This document shows positions 1-7,376 of a stretch of DNA of 22,558 nt, piece after piece (the first letter of the stretch is position 1; every line of letters begins with the position of its first letter). Source of the DNA: JAIYDJ01 sp038246975. GTDB taxonomy: Bacteria; Pseudomonadota; Alphaproteobacteria; Rhodobacterales; Rhodobacteraceae. The position numbers and the translations under genes are program-made. The DNA lies in NCBI GenBank assembly GCA_038246975.1, contig JBBRVJ010000042.1:1-22558 (forward strand), written 5' to 3'. The notes below the pieces were generated by a model, which saw nothing but the letters and a program-made list of their open reading frames with translations, searched no databases and was not told the DNA's origin.

Positions 1-588
1 AAAATTCTGCGCGAACAAGGGGTTCGGCATGTGTCGGGCCTCGCTGGAATATCAGAGGAAGACCTGCTGTCGTTCGACCCCGAATCCGCGCTCGAAGAGG
101 CGATGGCAGAACAGTTCGAAGGCGTTCCGGTTGTGCCACCCGCCTTGGCTGAAGTTGAAACCGCCCAGATCATCGCCCTCGAAACCGCGCTGCGCCGGGA
201 CCCTCCTCCTGCGGCCGTTCCTGTTGCTGCGCCAGAGCCTCTGATTCGTGATCTGTTCGCGAATATCGACGACACCGTGATCGACGCGCCCGCAGCGGAT
301 GATCTGACGCCGCCCGACGTGTGGCCCGCCTCCGAGACCGAACCCGAACCCATGGTCATGGTTGACACGCTGACCGTGGCGGTTGAGCCCGAACCCCCGC
401 CTCCCATGGACACGCTGGTAGAGCCGGACGAACCTGAACGCTTGCCCGTTATCTCGCGCGGGGCAATGCTGCGCGCCCTGCCCCACCCCTTGCCGAATGA
501 GATGCTGGCGGGGCTTGTGCCGCTGCGCAACCAGTTGGCATCGTTGCGCGACAGGCTGGTCGAGGCTGCCCGCCAGACCGGACGATGA
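1..588 (+). CDS. C-terminal part of an unidentified acidic, proline-rich protein (5' end outside the window)
   Basis: The frame is open from the first base of the window to the TGA at 586-588, so at least 195 residues of a longer protein are present. A GTG at 31 could act as a start, but nothing in front of it looks like a ribosome binding site, so I read this as the tail of a gene that begins upstream. The visible part opens with a short folded-looking stretch (GLAGISEEDLLSF, about residues 13-25 of the visible part). A long low-complexity linker rich in Pro, Glu, Asp, Val and Ala follows, with several EPEP and PEPPPP runs. It ends with a basic helical tail (about the last 30 residues, LRNQLASLRDRL). 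I do not recognise the family. The composition suggests a disordered, acidic spacer between folded parts. It is followed by tRNA-Pro on the same strand. Confidence 0.6.
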   Translation, partial: KILREQGVRHVSGLAGISEEDLLSFDPESALEEAMAEQFEGVPVVPPALAEVETAQIIALETALRRDPPPAAVPVAAPEPLIRDLFANIDDTVIDAPAADDLTPPDVWPASETEPEPMVMVDTLTVAVEPEPPPPMDTLVEPDEPERLPVISRGAMLRALPHPLPNEMLAGLVPLRNQLASLRDRLVEAARQTGR

Positions 589-613
589 GGCCGGACCCGA
601 TGTGCTTTCCTGC

Positions 614-641
614 TTGCGACGGCTTGGAAACCCGCTATGTA
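614..641 (+). promoter_or_regulatory. Possible sigma70-type promoter of tRNA-Pro
   Basis: TTGCGA (614-619) and TATGTA (636-641) are separated by 16 bp, and the tRNA begins 10 bases after the second box, which is the expected distance for a tRNA promoter. Each box matches the consensus only partly (4/6 and 3/6), so the position is the main support. Confidence 0.35.
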
Positions 642-651
642 TCGCGTCGTT

Positions 652-729
652 CGGGCCGTAGCGCAGCCTGGTTAGCGCGTCCGTCTGGGGGGCGGAAGGT
701 CGAGAGTTCGAATCTCTCCGGCCCGACCA
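652..729 (+). tRNA. tRNA-Pro, anticodon GGG
   Basis: The cloverleaf folds completely. The 7-bp acceptor stem is 652-658 with 719-725. The D arm has stems GCGC (661-664 and 675-678). The anticodon stem TCCGT/GCGGA (680-684 and 692-696) encloses the loop CTGGGGG, with anticodon GGG at 687-689. The T arm has stem GAGAG/CTCTC around TTCGAAT (707-713). The discriminator A726 is followed by a genome-encoded CCA (727-729). The tRNA reads proline codons CCC and CCU. It sits between an unidentified gene and the dCTP deaminase gene, and has its own terminator hairpin just downstream. Confidence 0.96.
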
Positions 730-739
730 ACATCGAAAC

Positions 740-772
740 CGCCCGCCCGCCTTACGGCTGCGCGGGCGTTTT
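740..772 (+). terminator. Rho-independent terminator of tRNA-Pro
   Basis: CGCCCGC (740-746) pairs with GCGGGCG (762-768), a small inner GCC/GGC pairing may extend the stem, and TTTT (769-772) follows. It starts 11 bases after the CCA end of the tRNA. Confidence 0.7.
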
Positions 773-787
773 CGTTCGGGGACGCGG

Positions 788-1858
788 ATGACAGGGGTGC
801 TTCCTGGACAAGCGCTGCGCCGCCTGATCGCAAACGGGGCGATTGCAGCAGATGCGGCAATCCAGCCCGAACAGGTGCAGCCGGCCAGCCTCGATCTGCG
901 ATTGGGAACCGTGGCCTACCGGGTTCGGGCGTCGTTTCTGGCGGGTGCCGGGCGCAGCGTGGCTGACCGTCTGGCCGAGTTCGAGATGCACCGCGTCGAC
1001 CTCCGCGACGGGGCTGTTCTGGAAAAAGGCTGCGTCTATGTCGTGCCATTGATGGAGCGGCTGGCCTTGCCCGCCAGCCTGACGGCGGTGGCGAATGCGA
1101 AATCCTCTACCGGGCGACTGGATCTGCTGACCCGCACGATCAGCGACGGCGGAGTGGAATTTGACCGCATTTCAGCGGGTTACAGCGGGCCGTTGTATGC
1201 AGAGGTTTGCCCGCGCAGCTTTTCCGTGCTGGTCCGCGCCGGACAACGGTTGAACCAGATCAGGTTTCGCGACGGGCAAGCGGTACTGTCGGACAGCGAG
1301 CTTGCCGCTTTGCATGCCGTCGATCCGCTGGTCGACGGGGTGCCGGTCATTTCCGAAGGGCTGGGATTCTCGGTCGATCTGCGCCCCGCTGCGGGCGACC
1401 TGTTGGGATACCGTGCGAAACCTCATGCCGGGGTAATCGACCTTGACCGGATCGCCCACTACCCTGCGCGGGATTTTTGGGAGGAAATCCGGTCTGAGGA
1501 CGGGCAGATCATCCTCGACCCCGGTGCGTTCTATATTCTTGTCAGCCGCGAGGCGGTGACAATTCCCCCCGACTATGCCGCCGAAATGGCCCCCTATCTG
1601 GCGATGGTCGGCGAATTCCGAGTGCATTACGCGGGGTTTTTCGACCCCGGTTTCGGCCATTCGGCAGCAGGAGGAGCCGGATCGCGCGGCGTGCTGGAGG
1701 TGCGCTGCCATGAAGCGCCCTTTGTGCTGGAACATGCGCAAGTCGTTGGCCGGCTGGTTTATGAACGCATGGCAGAACGGCCAGACGCGCTGTATGGCAC
1801 GGGAATTTCGTCCAGCTATCAGGGCCAGGGACTGAAACTGGCCAAGCAGTTCAAGTAA
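788..1858 (+). CDS. dcd: 2'-deoxycytidine 5'-triphosphate deaminase, long two-domain form
   Basis: This 356-residue protein should deaminate dCTP to dUTP, feeding dUMP and thymidylate synthesis. It is nearly twice the length of the roughly 190-residue E. coli enzyme and appears to be two copies of the trimeric dUTPase/Dcd fold in one chain, the form common in alphaproteobacteria. The first half has QPASLDLRLG (31-40), SSTGR (106-110, the Ser-Ser-x-x-Arg active-site signature) and GYSGPLYAEV (131-140), with Glu139 as the likely catalytic acid. The second half repeats the pattern with GFFDPGFG (283-290) and LEVRCHE (303-309) but lacks the SSxxR signature. The tail SSYQGQGLKL (342-351) resembles the C-terminal nucleotide-closing tail of Dcd. 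The ATG at 788 is the first in-frame start after the tRNA terminator. It converges with the 68-residue gene at 1910. Confidence 0.9.
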   Translation: MTGVLPGQALRRLIANGAIAADAAIQPEQVQPASLDLRLGTVAYRVRASFLAGAGRSVADRLAEFEMHRVDLRDGAVLEKGCVYVVPLMERLALPASLTAVANAKSSTGRLDLLTRTISDGGVEFDRISAGYSGPLYAEVCPRSFSVLVRAGQRLNQIRFRDGQAVLSDSELAALHAVDPLVDGVPVISEGLGFSVDLRPAAGDLLGYRAKPHAGVIDLDRIAHYPARDFWEEIRSEDGQIILDPGAFYILVSREAVTIPPDYAAEMAPYLAMVGEFRVHYAGFFDPGFGHSAAGGAGSRGVLEVRCHEAPFVLEHAQVVGRLVYERMAERPDALYGTGISSSYQGQGLKLAKQFK

Positions 1859-1886
1859 AGGCGAACACTCGTTCACTTAACTGACG

Positions 1887-1910
1887 ATAAGCGAACGATC
1901 TATCGCTTAT
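1887..1910. terminator. Inverted repeat between two convergent genes, possible two-way terminator
   Basis: ATAAGCGA (1887-1894) and TCGCTTAT (1903-1910) form a perfect 8-bp stem with an 8-base loop. It lies between the ends of dcd and the convergent 68-residue gene and touches the stop codon of the latter. Neither side has a strong T run, so terminator function is inferred from position and symmetry. Confidence 0.4.
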
Positions 1911-2116
1911 TACAGTTTGCGCCCGATCTTCATTGCCTGCCGTGCTCGTTTGGCCATTTGACGCGCCGCTTGCTGCTGCTGGCGATCTTCTGGCGAGATC
2001 GGGGCCGTAGGGTCATCCTTGCGACTGACCTGCCGGATGGCCGCGTTGACGCCGCCGCTGACCGCCTTGCGCAGCAACACGTTGATGATCATCTGCACGA
2101 TCCGTCCGAAATCCAT
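1910..2116 (-). CDS. Hypothetical 68-residue basic protein downstream of scpB
   Basis: The ATG at 2116 is preceded by a good ribosome binding site (GAGGAGA on the minus strand, about 2121-2127), which supports this start over upstream ATGs inside scpB. The protein has an amphipathic, moderately hydrophobic N-terminal segment (residues 1-25, MDFGRIVQMIINVLLRKAVS), a short acidic/proline stretch (about 33-43) and a strongly basic Gln/Ala/Lys/Arg C-terminus (about 44-68). It begins 10 bases after the scpB stop and is probably the last gene of the argS-SPOR-nagZ-scpAB operon. In many alphaproteobacteria tatA occupies this place, but the sequence lacks the transmembrane helix and Phe-Gly hinge of TatA. 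I do not recognise a family and infer no function. Confidence 0.75.
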   Translation of the reverse strand: MDFGRIVQMIINVLLRKAVSGGVNAAIRQVSRKDDPTAPISPEDRQQQQAARQMAKRARQAMKIGRKL

Positions 2117-2126
2117 CGTCTTCTCC

Positions 2127-2762
2127 TCAGTCCTCGAACAATTCACTCTGTCCCGTTGCAGCGTCGTCGCCATCATCCTGCATCGCCCCCGGCAAGGGCC
2201 GGCTATCCAGCAAACCGGCGGCGCGCAGTTCCTTGAGACCCGGCAAGTCGCGCGGTGATTCTAACCCGAAATGGTCAAGAAAACGATCCGTGACAACAAA
2301 AGTGACCGGCCGCCCCGGCGTCATCCGGCGGCGCCCCAGCCTGATCCAGTCCAGTTCCATCAACTGGTCCACTGTGCCACGGCTGACGGCAACCCCCCGG
2401 ATTTCTTCGATTTCTGCCCGTGTGACAGGTTGATGATAAGCGACGATCGCCAAAGTCTCGACCGCCGCGCGCGACAGTTTCCGCGTTTCCCTCACCTCTT
2501 TGTGCATCAGGTGACCAAGGTCGGGTGCGGTGCGCATGGCATAGGCATCGCCGACCCTGACCAGATTGACGCCCCGCCCGTCATACCTGCGGCGCAGCGT
2601 CACCAGCGCCTCGGCAGGGTCCGCGCCATGCGGCATCCGACTTACAAGTTCGGCCAGCGTAACCGGATCGGCAGAGGCGAACAGGATCGCCTCGACCATC
2701 CGTTCCTGTTCGCCCATCGTCGGGGCCTCGAACAGCATGCGCTCGATGGGGTCCAAGGTCAC
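2127..2762 (-). CDS. scpB: Segregation and condensation protein B
   Basis: ScpB is the winged-helix subunit that, with ScpA, binds SMC to form the bacterial condensin-like complex. The recognisable core runs from MVEAILFASADPVTL through two winged-helix domains, including ETLAIVAYHQPVTRAEIEEI and the wing region RGVAVSRGTVDQL. The C-terminal tail (about 35 residues) is acidic and poorly ordered. The GTG at 2762 gives 211 residues and overlaps the scpA stop as GTGA, which favours translational coupling. An ATG eight codons later (2738) is the alternative start. Length and domain order are normal for the family. Confidence 0.93.
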   Translation of the reverse strand: MTLDPIERMLFEAPTMGEQERMVEAILFASADPVTLAELVSRMPHGADPAEALVTLRRRYDGRGVNLVRVGDAYAMRTAPDLGHLMHKEVRETRKLSRAAVETLAIVAYHQPVTRAEIEEIRGVAVSRGTVDQLMELDWIRLGRRRMTPGRPVTFVVTDRFLDHFGLESPRDLPGLKELRAAGLLDSRPLPGAMQDDGDDAATGQSELFED

Positions 2763-3538
2763 ATCGGCCCCCGCTTGCGCAGCTCGATAGCGCCGAACAG
2801 ATCGGCCTGTCGCAGAGTGATCTGCCCGGCCTTGGCCAGTTCCAGCATAGCCGCGAAATGCGCCGCCGTTGCAGACCGTCTGCGCATCGGGGAGCCATCC
2901 CAGCCGTCGGGCAGGAAGGCCAGAAGGTCGGTCCACACCACCGCTTGCCCGATCAGCCCGCGCATCCGGTCCAGCGCCTGTTCCATTGTGAACACATGGT
3001 CACGATCCATCGCGTAAGGTCGAAAATCATCACGGGTTCGGATGCGGGCATAGGCGCGCATCAGGTCGAGCAGCGAAACTTCGTACCGGATATCGCGGCG
3101 GCGGGTCACGTCCTCGGGGATGCCGCGCGCGAAAATCTGCAACCCCAGCCTGTCGCGCGCCATCAGCCGCCCCGCCGCATCGCGCATCGCCGCCAGCCGT
3201 TCAAGCTGGAACGCCAGATGGGCGGCCAGATCCTCGGCGGATGGGCCTTTATCTCGCGGGTCGGGCGGCAACAGAAGGCGGGATTTCAGATAGGCCAGCC
3301 ACGCCGCCATCACCAGATAATCTGCGGCCAGTTCGATGCGCAGCGCGCGGACCTGCTCGACGAACGCCAGATACTGATCCGCCAGATCGCGCACCGAAAT
3401 GCGACGCAGATCGACCTTCTGGCTGCGCGACAGAACCAGCAGCAGATCAAGCGGGCCCTCGAAACCGTCGACATCGACGATCAAAGCCTCGGCGGTAAGC
3501 CTGTCGTCGCGGGACCATTCATCGGCGGCATCACGCAT
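2759..3538 (-). CDS. scpA: Segregation and condensation protein A
   Basis: ScpA is the kleisin that bridges the SMC heads and carries ScpB. The typical N-terminal kleisin block is present at about residues 24-57: FEGPLDLLLVLSRSQKVDL, then IS(V)RDLADQYL. A helical middle with ADYLVMAAWLAYLKSRLLLP follows, and then a C-terminal winged-helix part (about 185-255). At 259 residues it is of normal length. The ATG at 3538 overlaps the nagZ stop by 8 bases, and the stop overlaps the scpB GTG, so nagZ, scpA and scpB form one tightly packed transcription unit. Confidence 0.94.
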   Translation of the reverse strand: MRDAADEWSRDDRLTAEALIVDVDGFEGPLDLLLVLSRSQKVDLRRISVRDLADQYLAFVEQVRALRIELAADYLVMAAWLAYLKSRLLLPPDPRDKGPSAEDLAAHLAFQLERLAAMRDAAGRLMARDRLGLQIFARGIPEDVTRRRDIRYEVSLLDLMRAYARIRTRDDFRPYAMDRDHVFTMEQALDRMRGLIGQAVVWTDLLAFLPDGWDGSPMRRRSATAAHFAAMLELAKAGQITLRQADLFGAIELRKRGPM

Positions 3539-4547
3539 GGGCCAGTTCCGGCAACAGCGCCGCGAGTTCAGCCATTAGTTCAGGGATATCAACGGCTTGT
3601 GGGGTAATTCGGCGGGCCAGAGCGGCCTTGGCGCGCGCCTGCGTCAATTCCCCCATGTTCCCCGTCGCCACCGCCACCGCCTGCCTTTCCGCCAGATCGC
3701 CCTTGCAGTGCAGGGCGATGTCGCAGCCCGCCGCAATCGAGCGCGACGCCCGTTCGGCCAGGGTCCCCGACAGCGCCTGCATGTTCAGATCGTCAGTCAT
3801 CAACAGGCCGTGAAAGCCTATTTCATCGCGAATCGCCCGGATCATGGCGGGCGATTGGGTCGCGGGGTTCACCGGGTCAAAGGAGGTGAACACCAGATGC
3901 GCCGTCATCGCAATCGGCAGGTCGGCCAATGCGCGAAACGGAGCAAAGTCGGTGGTGGTCAGCGTCGCCCGGTCCACCGTCACCGTCGGCAGGTCGTGAT
4001 GGGTGTCGACCGCAGACCGTCCATGGCCCGGCATGTGCTTGACGATCGGCAGAACCCCCATCGCGAGGTGAGCCTCCGCCACCGCGCGGGCGATCCGCGT
4101 GACCTGCCCCGGGTCATCGCCATAGCAGCGGTTGCGCAGGAACGGATGCGTCATGGGGCCGATCACATCGGCACAGGGCGCGCAATTGGCGTCGATGCCC
4201 ACGCTGCGCAATTCCGCCGCCAGAATGCGATAGCGCAGCGCCATGGCCTGCGCGGCGCGGTCGCCCGCCGCCTTTACCAGATCGAGCGGCGGCAGCCATT
4301 CGCGCCAATGGGGGGCGCGCAGCCGTTGCACCCGCCCGCCTTCCTGATCGACCAGCACCGGGGCATCGCGCCCCACCGCCGCCCGCAAATCTCCCGTCAA
4401 GCGGCGAAGTTGGTCGGGCGTTTCCACATTTCGGGCAAACAGGATGAACCCGAACGGGTCGTAGTCGCGAAAGAACGCGGCCTCTGCAGCCCCCAGAACC
4501 GGGCCGTCGCAGCCAAAGATCGCCGCGCCGCGCCCGATGGCTGTCAT
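3531..4547 (-). CDS. nagZ: Beta-N-acetylhexosaminidase, glycoside hydrolase family 3
   Basis: NagZ removes N-acetylglucosamine from 1,6-anhydromuropeptides during peptidoglycan recycling in the cytoplasm. The GH3 signature is clear: KHMPGHG at 170-176 followed by DTHHDLP (181-187), where His183 in the mobile loop is the expected acid/base. The catalytic nucleophile is Asp252 in MTDDLNMQ. VDQEGGRVQRL (67-77) matches the substrate-binding region. The 338-residue length is typical. The ATG at 4547 overlaps the stop of the SPOR gene as ATGA, which decides the start over the upstream ATG at 4568. Confidence 0.94.
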   Translation of the reverse strand: MTAIGRGAAIFGCDGPVLGAAEAAFFRDYDPFGFILFARNVETPDQLRRLTGDLRAAVGRDAPVLVDQEGGRVQRLRAPHWREWLPPLDLVKAAGDRAAQAMALRYRILAAELRSVGIDANCAPCADVIGPMTHPFLRNRCYGDDPGQVTRIARAVAEAHLAMGVLPIVKHMPGHGRSAVDTHHDLPTVTVDRATLTTTDFAPFRALADLPIAMTAHLVFTSFDPVNPATQSPAMIRAIRDEIGFHGLLMTDDLNMQALSGTLAERASRSIAAGCDIALHCKGDLAERQAVAVATGNMGELTQARAKAALARRITPQAVDIPELMAELAALLPELAHA

Positions 4548-5458
4548 CGTTGCGCAGCCGGAATGCAACCCGCCCCTTCGGCAAACAGGGCGGCGCAGAA
4601 GCGGCGGGCGTCATCCTCGTTGGAAAATCCGTGCGCTCGCAGGCGATAGAAGGTGGATCCGCCGCTTTGGGCAGGTTCGATGACCAGCGATTTGGACGCC
4701 ATCAGATCGCCGAACTTGACTTGCAAGCGCGCCCATTCGGCCCGCGCCACCGCCTCGTCGTCAAATGCGCCCAGTTGGACCAGCGTCGTCCCGACAGCCA
4801 GCGTGGTCGGGTCAATCTCGGACACCGGGACCGTCACGGCGGCAACCGATTGCACGTCACTTGGTACAGGTTGCGAGCCGGGTCGGGCTTGCGGGCGGGG
4901 CGAAGTGGCCAGCGGACCGTTTGGCAGCAGAGCCAGCGCTTGCTGATCGGCGAGCGCCGTCAGAGGCACGGCCCCTTCGGCCAGCACATCGGCCAGCGCG
5001 AGGGCTATCGCTTCATCCGTGCCGTACCCTGCGGGCAGCGTCGGCAAGTCCAGGACTTCGGACAGTTGATCGACAATCACGGGATTGCTGATCTGCGGGC
5101 CGGAAAGCCCCGGGGCGTCGTCAAGCGTCAGCGCGACCGGCGGAGGGGCCAGCACAACCTGATCCGGCAGGGCCGCTGCCGTGCCGACTGCCGCCACCGC
5201 GTTGACCGACAACCCCTGATGCGAGGCGATATCACCGCCCGGCTGATCGGGGGCCACGCGCATCGGCCCGGCCAGCGCGCGCATCACCGGCACACCCGTC
5301 ACATCGCGCACCGCGAGGTTATAGCCCCAGACCCCCAGCCCCACCACCAACGCCACGGAACACACAGCCCCGGCCATGTTCATCGCATGGCTGAATCCAC
5401 CGGCGCGGATGCCCGTCTGATAGCCGCTGTCGAATTGATTGCAATCAACTTCCGCCAT
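4544..5458 (-). CDS. SPOR-domain membrane protein
   Basis: The protein has a short cytoplasmic N-terminus, one transmembrane helix at about residues 26-48 (MNMAGAVCSVALVVGLGVWG) and a long Ala/Pro-rich periplasmic linker. It ends with a C-terminal SPOR domain (about 225-304; VQLGAFDDEAVARAEWARL and TFYRLRAHGFSNEDDARRFC). SPOR domains bind glycan strands lacking stem peptides, typically at the division site, so it is probably an envelope or division factor of the FtsN/DedD architecture. It lies between argS and nagZ, as in many alphaproteobacteria. I chose the ATG at 5458, preceded by a GGGGGC run; in-frame ATGs at 5470 and 5515 are alternatives that would add 4 or 19 residues. No orthologous gene name is certain. 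Confidence 0.88.
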   Translation of the reverse strand: MAEVDCNQFDSGYQTGIRAGGFSHAMNMAGAVCSVALVVGLGVWGYNLAVRDVTGVPVMRALAGPMRVAPDQPGGDIASHQGLSVNAVAAVGTAAALPDQVVLAPPPVALTLDDAPGLSGPQISNPVIVDQLSEVLDLPTLPAGYGTDEAIALALADVLAEGAVPLTALADQQALALLPNGPLATSPRPQARPGSQPVPSDVQSVAAVTVPVSEIDPTTLAVGTTLVQLGAFDDEAVARAEWARLQVKFGDLMASKSLVIEPAQSGGSTFYRLRAHGFSNEDDARRFCAALFAEGAGCIPAAQR

Positions 5459-5536
5459 GTTTGCCCCCATCGCGCGGGGCGATGCATGCCACCCTCGCGT
5501 CCATTGCCTGCTCATGATCCGGCGGGGCGCAATTGA

Positions 5537-7282
5537 TCAGCGCATTTCCTCGACCGGGTTCACGCCCAAGATACCCAAAGCTGTCTCGATCACAACGCCC
5601 GTGGCCCGCGCCAGTGCAATTTTTGCCTGCGATGTTGCCGCATTGCCCTCTTGCAGAAAGCGCAAGCCGTGATCATCGTTGCCGCGGTTCCACAACCCAT
5701 GGAAGTCCGACGCCAATTCATAGAGATAAAAGGCAATCCGGTGCGGCTCGTTCCCCCGCGCGGCGATTTCCACCAGACGCGGCCATTCGGCGATTTTCGC
5801 CGCAAGGTTCAGTTCCGCCGGATGGGAAAGCTGGGTCAGGTCAGCAGCAGCCAGTGTGGCGTCGTCGACCGCAAGGCCCGCATCGCGCGCCTTTCGCAGG
5901 ATCGAGTTGATCCGGGCGTTGGCGTATTGGACGTAGAACACCGGATTGTCCTTGGACTGCTCCAGCACCTTGGCAAAGTCGAAATCCAGCGTGACGTCGT
6001 TCTTGCGGGTCAGCATCATGAAGCGGGTGACATCGGCCCCCGCCTGTTCGACCACATCGCGCAAAGTGACAAAGGTCCCCGCGCGCTTGCTCATCTTGAA
6101 CGGCTCACCGTTTTTATAGAGCTTTACCAGTTGGATAAGCTTGATATCCAACGGCACCCGCCCGCCCGACAGGGCCAAGACCGCCGCCTTCATCCGCTTG
6201 ACATAGCCGCCGTGATCGGCGCCGAGAATGTCGATCAGCGCGTCGAACCCGCGCTGTACCTTGTTGTAATGATAGGCGATGTCGGGGGCGAAATAAGTCC
6301 AGCTGCCATCGGATTTCTGCACCGGGCGGTCCACGTCGTCACCGTGCGCGGTGGACCGGAACAGGGTCTGCACGCGCGGCTCCCAATCGTCGGGTTCCTT
6401 GCCCTTCGGCGGTTCAAGCGTGCCTTCATAGATCAGGCCCATGTCGCGCAGCGTCTGGATCGCCGCCTCGATCTGCCCGGTGCCGTAAAGCGCCTTTTCC
6501 GACGAATAGACGTCCATCTTGACGCCCAGCAGCGCCAGATCGCCCTTGATTTCCTCCATCATCATGGCGCTGGCAATGTCGCGGATTTCGGCCAGCCAGA
6601 CGTGTTCGCCCTTGTCCAGCAGGGTGTCGCCGAATTTCGCCTTCAACGCCTCGCCCACCGGGATCAGATAGTCGCCGGGATACAGACCCTCGCGAATCTC
6701 AGGCTCCCGCCCATGCGCCTCGCGGTAGCGTTCATAGGCGCTGCGGGCCAGCACATCGACCTGCGCGCCACCATCGTTGATGTAATACTCCCGCGTGACG
6801 TTCCAGCCCGCAAAGGCCAGAAGCCGCGCCAGCGCATCGCCGACCACGGCTCCCCGCACATGGCCGACATGCATCGGGCCGGTGGGATTGGCGGACACAA
6901 ACTCGACGTTGACCCGCAAGCCGCCGCCCAGATCGGACCGCCCGAACGCAGTGCCTTCGGTCAGTGCCGCCTTGACGACGCCCTGCCAGACGACGGGTGC
7001 GAGCCGCAGGTTCAGGAACCCCGGCCCCGCCACATCCACCCCGGCAATCCGGGGATCGGCGGCCAGACGCGCGGCCAGTCCTTCGGCAATCGCGCGCGGC
7101 GACTGGCCTGCCGGTTTCGCCAGCACCATCGCCGCATTGGTCGCCATGTCGCCATGCGCCGGATCGCGCGGCGGCTCCACGGTGATCGAAGCGAGGTCAA
7201 GCCCTCTGGGCAGCGCGCCTTCAGCCACCATGGCATCGACCGACGCCGTCACCAGACTGCGGATATCGGCAAAGAGGTTCAT
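5537..7282 (-). CDS. argS: Arginyl-tRNA synthetase
   Basis: ArgS charges tRNA-Arg with arginine. It is class I, with the HIGH-type motif as HVGH at 138-141 (within ANPTGPMHVGHVRG) and a canonical KMSK at 396-399 (PFKMSKRAGT). The N-terminal Add1 domain occupies about residues 1-110 and the C-terminal DALR anticodon-binding domain about 460-581, ending in the family-typical LGVNPVEEMR. The 581-residue length is standard. The ATG at 7282 has an ACAGGA ribosome binding site about 10 bases upstream, which lies inside one arm of an inverted repeat (see the leader entry). Downstream come SPOR, nagZ and scpAB; upstream is the holin gene, 81 bases away. Confidence 0.97.
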   Translation of the reverse strand: MNLFADIRSLVTASVDAMVAEGALPRGLDLASITVEPPRDPAHGDMATNAAMVLAKPAGQSPRAIAEGLAARLAADPRIAGVDVAGPGFLNLRLAPVVWQGVVKAALTEGTAFGRSDLGGGLRVNVEFVSANPTGPMHVGHVRGAVVGDALARLLAFAGWNVTREYYINDGGAQVDVLARSAYERYREAHGREPEIREGLYPGDYLIPVGEALKAKFGDTLLDKGEHVWLAEIRDIASAMMMEEIKGDLALLGVKMDVYSSEKALYGTGQIEAAIQTLRDMGLIYEGTLEPPKGKEPDDWEPRVQTLFRSTAHGDDVDRPVQKSDGSWTYFAPDIAYHYNKVQRGFDALIDILGADHGGYVKRMKAAVLALSGGRVPLDIKLIQLVKLYKNGEPFKMSKRAGTFVTLRDVVEQAGADVTRFMMLTRKNDVTLDFDFAKVLEQSKDNPVFYVQYANARINSILRKARDAGLAVDDATLAAADLTQLSHPAELNLAAKIAEWPRLVEIAARGNEPHRIAFYLYELASDFHGLWNRGNDDHGLRFLQEGNAATSQAKIALARATGVVIETALGILGVNPVEEMR

Positions 7283-7292
7283 ATGATCAAAT

Positions 7293-7376
7293 CCTGTCCC
7301 ATGGGCGCGGCAATGCCAGAGCCTACGGGACAGGTCAAGGACAGGTGGTTGCGGTTGGGGGGGCTACCCCTGTCCC
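7293..7376 (-). promoter_or_regulatory. argS leader with four alternating octamers, candidate two-state RNA structure
   Basis: On the minus strand, in transcription order, the copies are GGGACAGG (7376-7369, overlapping the end of the holin gene), CCTGTCCT (7345-7338), CCTGTCCC (7334-7327) and GGGACAGG (7300-7293). Copy 4 contains the argS ribosome binding site. Pairing 1:2 together with 3:4 would hide the site, while pairing 1:3 (8 perfect base pairs) would leave copy 4 free. The repeats are seen directly; the switching role is inference, and the same layout could be operator half-sites in DNA. Confidence 0.4.

Noticed and set aside
652..729. tRNA-Pro 3' end as an integration site of a mobile element
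   Set aside because: No second copy of the tRNA 3' sequence, no integrase and no phage genes are seen nearby.
585..791. 68-codon open frame running through tRNA-Pro
   Set aside because: It spans the tRNA and its terminator and has no family-like sequence.
1910..2116. 68-residue gene as tatA, from its place behind scpB
   Set aside because: The N-terminal segment is not a TatA transmembrane helix and the Phe-Gly hinge is missing.
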